DNA of 12,872 bases. Source: Beroe ovata. Its lineage: Eukaryota > Ctenophora > Nuda > Beroida > Beroidae. The notes under the pieces were generated by a model. It did not search any database and was not told the DNA's origin. It saw only the letters and a list, made by a program, of their open reading frames with translations. Positions 9,127-12,872 of the stretch are shown one piece after another. Numbering within the stretch: position 1 is the stretch's first letter; each line of letters starts with the position of its first letter. The position numbers and the translations under genes were made by a program. The stretch spans positions 5,698-18,569 of the forward strand of contig CAMPET010000267.1 of NCBI GenBank assembly GCA_946803715.1, read 5' to 3'.

Positions 9127-10409
9127 ATATGATCCGTGTGGAATAGTTTGAAGTGAGAGCGATTCGAGGATGATCTGGGGCGGGCACAGTGCGACAGCAG
9201 TAACCATGTTTAGAAGTCAATGTGAGAAGCATGTGTGTGTGTGACTGACAGAACCGCCAAGTTGTGTGCCAACATGTGTGAAAGTATATTATGTGAGATG
9301 AGAAAATCCTGCACTTGAAAAACAGTGAGACAGACGACTGTGGGTGAAGTGATACAGGGGAACCCTATCACCGTGGGAAGAGTACACGTCACGTTAGATC
9401 ACCATTTCAGCTCGACGCCTGACCCTCAGTAGCAGAGCTTCTACTTTCCGGTTAAAACGGAGCAAGAAAAAGTTTGTATATTTGTTTGTGCTATGAATCG
9501 ACGTTTTGAATCGCTGCTACCCATACTTTGCATGCGTTTGTAACTGTTTTGAAATCAAAATAAAGATGCAGAGACTGCTCTGATAATTTACAATTTATGG
9601 AATCAATTTTACTTGGCTGGTTGCTGTCAGGAAGAATCATTTTTCTGAATCATTCCAAAACGCGATTTGCTCATGACTAAGATTTTAGCCGTTTATTTTT
9701 AATTCCAATCGGTAGACGACGATAAGGACAATTAATCATTGATTGATTCCTTCTATCTTGACCGAGGGATTGTGCTGAACAGCTATGGTATTCTCCACCC
9801 TTTGTTGTGCTGAGTGCTGGCCACGAGAGAGTAATCTGTAAATCAGTAGCTTGTCAGACATGACAAGTGTTGAGTCGATTCAAATTGCTTGGCGTCACAA
9901 CAATATTAATGCTGGCCAAGGAATCTATTTGTAATCGATTAGGTACTTTGTTGAGTGCAGTATATCTGTATTCTGTAGTATGCATGAAAATATTGTCGTA
10001 GGTATTTGCATGATTTGGCCGTTATGTCATCAAGTTTATTAACGACATTTTTGTCGTTTAACTAGCTGGAGCTGCGAACTGCTGGTTATGGTATAAGTAG
10101 GTATAGGTACTCCGCTGGTCTAACTCTAACTCTAAGAGTATGTTTTTCCGGACAATATTGAAGCTGGCTGACATGGCTGACATTTATAGCTTTCACCCTT
10201 TATAACACTCCAATCCTTCATATTTGTAACACTAACAGGAGTTCATCGTTTCCCTCTCACTCAATGCTATCCTATTCTAATCATTACTCAATGTTGGGAA
10301 GCGATGGAGTGATCATTTTTAATTGTTCACTGAACAATGAACTTTTGATTAGGATTATACAATATGTAATTGACGAAGTTATCTCCAACTAACTCCCCCC
10401 CTCCCGCAG
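9127..10409. other. Non-coding stretch, possibly part of a long receptor intron
   Basis: I see no supportable exon here. There is an AATAAA at 9559-9564 and only short repeats, such as a repeated CTCTAA around 10123. A 15-nt inverted repeat (TTGTTCA, C, TGAACAA) lies near 10323. If the exon at 10410 belongs to the receptor, this stretch is intronic. The open frame on the minus strand at 9210-9392 has no recognisable features. Confidence 0.5.
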
Positions 10410-10525
10410 TAAATACGTCTCTATTGCGACTCAAGACACGAGGGTCGCTGATTGTAAGCTCAACTCTAACTCGGACCAACCTGAACACAGCCGTTTCGCC
10501 GGCAGCGGAGGACGAGAAAAAGTAG
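10410..10525 (+). CDS. Candidate alternative terminal exon of the receptor
   Basis: A textbook 3' splice site precedes it: CTAAC branch candidate, C-rich tract, then CCCGCAG/T. The receptor's last exon has a donor-like CCG/GTTAGT at 7901 that overlaps the stop codon. Joining 7900 (phase 1) to 10410 stays in frame. It replaces G431 with 38 residues, ending in an acidic-basic AAEDEKK, for a 468-aa receptor with a longer Ser/Thr-rich cytoplasmic tail. Against this, the intron would be 2,509 nt, far longer than the others, and another frame of the same exon is open for longer. It could instead belong to a different transcript. Confidence 0.45.
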
Positions 10526-10740
10526 AGGGGAAGTCGAGTGTCCTGCTTACTCTGATCAATAATGGAGAGAACATGACGTCAGGACTCATGAGCTCAAACC
10601 AGTACTCGCGGCTGTGATCCCACATGTAACATGAGGTTGAGAATGAGAGTTATGATCGGCGCGAATACATTCAGTGATCGCGAAAAACTAAATTGCATCG
10701 AATATGATCGATATCATGAACGAAGTGAAATGAATATATC

Positions 10741-10758
10741 TTTATTTATTCTTTTATT
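10741..10758 (-). terminator. Minus-strand poly(A) signals, candidate B9D1 end
   Basis: TTTATT on the plus strand at 10741-10746, 10745-10750 and 10753-10758 reads AATAAA on the minus strand. I noticed no closer AATAAA downstream of the B9D1 stop at 11682. A 3' UTR ending here would be about 0.9 kb, so a nearer non-canonical signal is equally possible. Confidence 0.3.
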
Positions 10759-10768
10759 TCTGGATTAA

Positions 10769-10774
10769 AATAAA
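10769..10774 (+). terminator. Plus-strand poly(A) signal after the candidate terminal exon
   Basis: AATAAA lies about 245 nt after the stop at 10525 and about 150 nt after the alternative stop at 10617. It fits a 3' UTR for the exon at 10410, and it faces the minus-strand signals at 10741-10758. Confidence 0.4.
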
Positions 10775-11277
10775 TTTTCATGATGGTTCATCGAATATGT
10801 AAGATCATGGAATATGCTTGTTCTACTGAAACGAGTTGTTTTGATATCTGTTTTGATAGTGATTCGACTGGTTGAATGCCTCGCTGTTAACTTATAATTG
10901 CCATATCACAACTGTGTATATTATCTCTGATATAAATAATTCCTTATGAAAACCAGGGCCGATAATGGTCATTAATGTTGGCATCATTTTGATGATGCGG
11001 CCTTCTTATAATTACTTTAGCTTTTTAAAGATCAAATACTTATTGCATTTGCCATTTGTGATGTCAAAAAGTAAAACACATCCAATTTGAACAATTGATT
11101 TGATAATGATACATGGAACATCATCATGACTCTAGATATTGACGTTAATCATGATAAAGACTTATTTTGTACACTGAAATATGCTTCGATATTTTGTAAC
11201 TATGTTCAATTTTACTTCGGTCTTTCAAAGACGTCAAATAAGCTGGCAAATTCATGCATCAATCCTTGCGCGCATGA

Positions 11278-11339
11278 TTTTCAGTTTCTTTTGTGCGCGT
11301 CGTAAACTCGACGCGCGCAAGCATACAAACTGCTGAAAA
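11278..11339. repeat. CpG-rich imperfect hairpin
   Basis: The inner stem pairs 11291-11302 (TTGTGCGCGTCG) with 11309-11320 (CGACGCGCGCAA) around a 6-nt loop, with one G-T wobble. After an asymmetric bulge, an outer stem pairs TTTTCAG (11278-11284) with CTGAAAA (11333-11339). A further CTTGCGCGC at 11265-11273 could pair alternatively with GCGCGCAAG. Its size resembles a small hairpin RNA, but nothing shows it is transcribed. Confidence 0.7.
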
Positions 11340-11681
11340 ATGACTTTGTCACTTGTGTCAAGCTTAGCGCGTTACCTAAACGTGTGATCCCAAACTGGAC
11401 ATTTCCCATAAGTTGGCAATTTTCAATTAAATCCATAAAGAAGGGCTCAAGCAATTTGAGGTTGATTAGTTGAGAGTTTATCCATCACTTAAAATCGTCG
11501 TAACATCCAGATAGCTTTCATAGTAGCGGAATTTGTCATATTATAGAGTTTCAGTCAGTACCTACATGGTCTACAACCATAACTAAACGGTCATGTAGAG
11601 GTACAATGTCTATAGCAACTGCCATGTCTCCTCATTAGCTCAACACTCTGTATATATGTACACGGTTAACCACGCCGTGCA

Positions 11682-12460
11682 TCAGCTAGCTATCCGGTTA
11701 GGTTCCACGGCATAGCCCGCCACCCCAACATCCTTCGTCATGATATTACAGCTGACATAGACAGTCCCCTGACTGCGAACACGGGTCACTTCTCTACCGT
11801 CACTCTGTGTTATGAACTTGGGGTCCACAAACTCGGGCCTCGTCCCCAGCAACCAGCTCGTGAATTTCTGGAGGTAAGACGTGGACTCCGGAACGAACAT
11901 CGGCATCTGAAGGTTACCAATCAGTGGTTAGATGATAGGTTACATGAACAAGTGTAGGTTACATGAACAAGTGTATCTAGAATGGTTTTATTGGTATTTA
12001 GAACATGGTACCAGTGGAATGAAGTGCGGTTACGAGTCAGTACCTCGAGTTTGTGAGAGCCAGGGAGGGGTGGAAAGAGAACGGTCCCGTATCCCCTGAC
12101 TACGTCCCTGCCAAACATGTCCAGTCCATAAACTGAGACTACCAGCCTCGGCCAGCCGTATGGGTTCGTACTTTTGAGAGTAACCTGTGGTATGTGCATG
12201 ATATTACAGGGGTCATGTACAATGTACATTGTACAATGTAAATTGTGCACTGTGACGTGTACATAGTACAATGTGCAAATACAGCGTACATAGTGTAGAG
12301 GTATACAGTATACACTATCCAGTAATTCCATCATGAATGTATGCATAATAAGTAAGTCACAGGATTGAGAAATCCCATACCTCGATTGGGAAATTCCATA
12401 CGAATTTCTGTTTCTCATCTTTCGTCTTCTTCGTTATTTGAGAGGTACCCTCTTCTAGTC
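11682..12460 (-). CDS. B9D1: B9 domain-containing protein 1 (B9D1), last three exons, 5' end missing
   Basis: B9D1 is a subunit of the MKS/B9 complex at the ciliary transition zone, working with B9D2, MKS1 and tectonic proteins to gate entry into the cilium. Minus-strand exons are 12460-12381, 12184-12044 and 11906-11682, joined in phases 0 and 0; the first is entered in phase 1. The peptide reads in order [17 protein letters not shown], then [13 protein letters not shown] and DVVRGYG, then [16 protein letters not shown] and [11 protein letters not shown], ending at TGA 11684-11682. These blocks match the animal B9D1 family in order and spacing. About 147 residues are present; by comparison with the roughly 204-residue human protein, about 45 N-terminal residues are missing. 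I looked for their exon in 12461-12872 and did not find it. The gene converges on the receptor. The C-terminal 20 residues diverge from the family, as is usual. Confidence 0.95.
11907..12043 (-). other. B9D1 last intron (137 nt, phase 0)
   Basis: Read on the minus strand it starts GTACTG after CTCGAG and ends ACCTTCAG. It contains two exact 19-bp tandem units, TAGGTTACATGAACAAGTG on the plus strand, at 11936-11954 and 11955-11973. Confidence 0.92.
11936..11973. repeat. Exact 19-bp tandem duplication in a B9D1 intron
   Basis: Two identical copies of TAGGTTACATGAACAAGTG lie head to tail. Their identity suggests a recent duplication. They sit inside the last intron and do not touch its splice signals. 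Confidence 0.95.
12185..12380 (-). other. B9D1 intron (196 nt, phase 0), rich in palindromes
   Basis: Read on the minus strand it starts GTATGG after ATCGAG and ends ATACCACAG. It contains a perfect 20-bp palindrome (12216-12235), several GTACA/TGTAC repeats and an 8-bp inverted repeat (12290-12297 with 12311-12318). Its first 18 nt are a near copy of the end of the preceding exon. Confidence 0.92.
12216..12235. repeat. Perfect 20-bp palindrome
   Basis: TGTACAATGTACATTGTACA equals its own reverse complement and is followed by further GTACA and TGTAC copies to about 12290. It lies inside a B9D1 intron. It may be low-complexity drift or a small element remnant. Confidence 0.9.
12363..12401 (-). 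repeat. Near-tandem duplication spanning the B9D1 exon end and splice donor
   Basis: Plus-strand units 12363-12380 (intron) and 12384-12401 (exon) share 16 of 18 bases at a 21-bp period. On the minus strand both start GTATGG. The exonic copy encodes the conserved VWNFPI, and the second copy supplies the intron's 5' splice site. Confidence 0.85.
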
Positions 12461-12748
12461 CTGATAAGAGGTCGTGATCAGTTGACGGATATATCTTCAG
12501 ATTTCACGAATTCATAATTCGGTTCTTGATTGGGTTGAATGGCCACATTGTACTATATAATCTGATAAGCAGCAACAAATGAGAATAATGCTTCCGCCTT
12601 ATGATCAGGAGAACCTAATGATTGGGAGGAAATGCGAACCTATATGGTCCCATAACAAGTAGTTTGGTCCACACTATAAACGATCTATGAGGACATGTGT
12701 TTCATTCGCTCATCATAGTCCTACCGACACAACTACATGTTGCCGAGA
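12461..12748. other. Upstream B9D1 intron or flank, no exon recognised
   Basis: The minus strand just above the first visible B9D1 exon ends in CTCTTATCAG, a good 3' splice site. I translated the rest by eye looking for the B9D1 N-terminal block and found none, so this is read as intron. Its 5' end is not visible. Confidence 0.6.
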
Positions 12749-12872
12749 ATGAATTACATTGCTACTCCAATTTTTATTTTCATTCCTGTTCCAACTGCCC
12801 CTGCTTCCCCAGCTCCCCCTCCCATTCCCTCCACTCCCACTCCCGCTACTTCCCCAGCTCCCACTCCCCCCC
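12749..12872 (+). other. Pyrimidine-rich tract with an open proline-rich frame at the window edge
   Basis: From ATG 12749 the plus strand stays open for 41 codons to the window end. It starts MNYIATPIF and then becomes a Pro/Ala/Thr/Ser-rich peptide. The text CTTCCCCAGCTCCC recurs with one variant about 47 bp apart, so the DNA is low-complexity and repeat-like. It may be the start of a proline-rich protein, but a simple-sequence tract inside an upstream B9D1 intron is at least as likely. Confidence 0.3.

Larger units (their letters stand above)
10618..11681. other. AT-rich gap between two converging genes
   Basis: No coding segment is visible. Poly(A) signals for both strands cluster at 10741-10774. 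A short stem with 7-bp arms (GCATCAT, loop TTTG, ATGATGC) lies at 10981-10998, and a CpG-rich hairpin at 11278-11339 stands out from the surrounding AT-rich DNA. The stretch probably holds the 3' UTRs of the receptor's long form and of B9D1. Confidence 0.55.

Noticed and set aside
10431-10625. A 64-codon minus-strand open frame
   Set aside because: It is antisense to the candidate plus-strand exon at 10410. Only the plus strand has a convincing splice site there.
11921-12418. A 165-codon minus-strand open frame containing the B9D1 middle exon
   Set aside because: Only 12184-12044 is real coding sequence. Above 12184 the frame runs through an intron and then crosses the upstream exon in the wrong frame; that exon is correctly read from 12460 to 12381. 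Below 12044 it runs into the last intron.

Overview
The window is eukaryotic and almost certainly from an animal. Coding sequence is split into short exons with GT/AG splice signals, most introns are small (79-302 nt), and most of the window is AT-rich non-coding DNA with microsatellites and short tandem repeats. One gene is B9D1, a protein of the ciliary transition zone, so the organism makes cilia. The other is a strongly divergent rhodopsin-like receptor. Short introns plus a divergent class A receptor fit a sponge or another early-branching or invertebrate metazoan, but I cannot fix the taxon from this sequence. There is no sign of bacterial or viral gene organisation.

Layout. Positions 1-5480 hold no gene I can support: a GT microsatellite, small inverted and tandem repeats, a triplet of evenly spaced CACGTG sites, a tRNA-like fragment and one ambiguous base. 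Two TATA-like boxes (5482, 5742) and a good 3' splice site (end at 5977) precede the plus-strand receptor gene. That gene runs from ATG 6014 to TAG 7905 in five coding exons and encodes 431 residues with seven membrane segments. Its stop codon lies inside a usable 5' splice site. A well-formed terminal exon at 10410 could replace the last residue with a longer tail, which would make 7901-10409 an alternatively used intron. That stretch holds an 18-bp tandem repeat that starts right after the stop, and a 62-bp nearly perfect hairpin.

Positions 10618-11681 are the gap between two converging genes, with poly(A) signals for both strands about 20-30 bp apart and a CpG-rich hairpin. The three last exons of B9D1 follow on the minus strand (12460 down to 11682); its first exon or exons lie beyond the right edge or were not recognised. 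The right edge is a pyrimidine-rich tract that is also an open proline-rich frame.

The two genes have no evident shared pathway. I found no clearly new biological system. The items most worth checking are the 62-bp hairpin (hairpin RNA or foldback element), the alternative receptor C-terminus, the receptor's missing class A hallmark residues, and the duplicated splice donor in B9D1.
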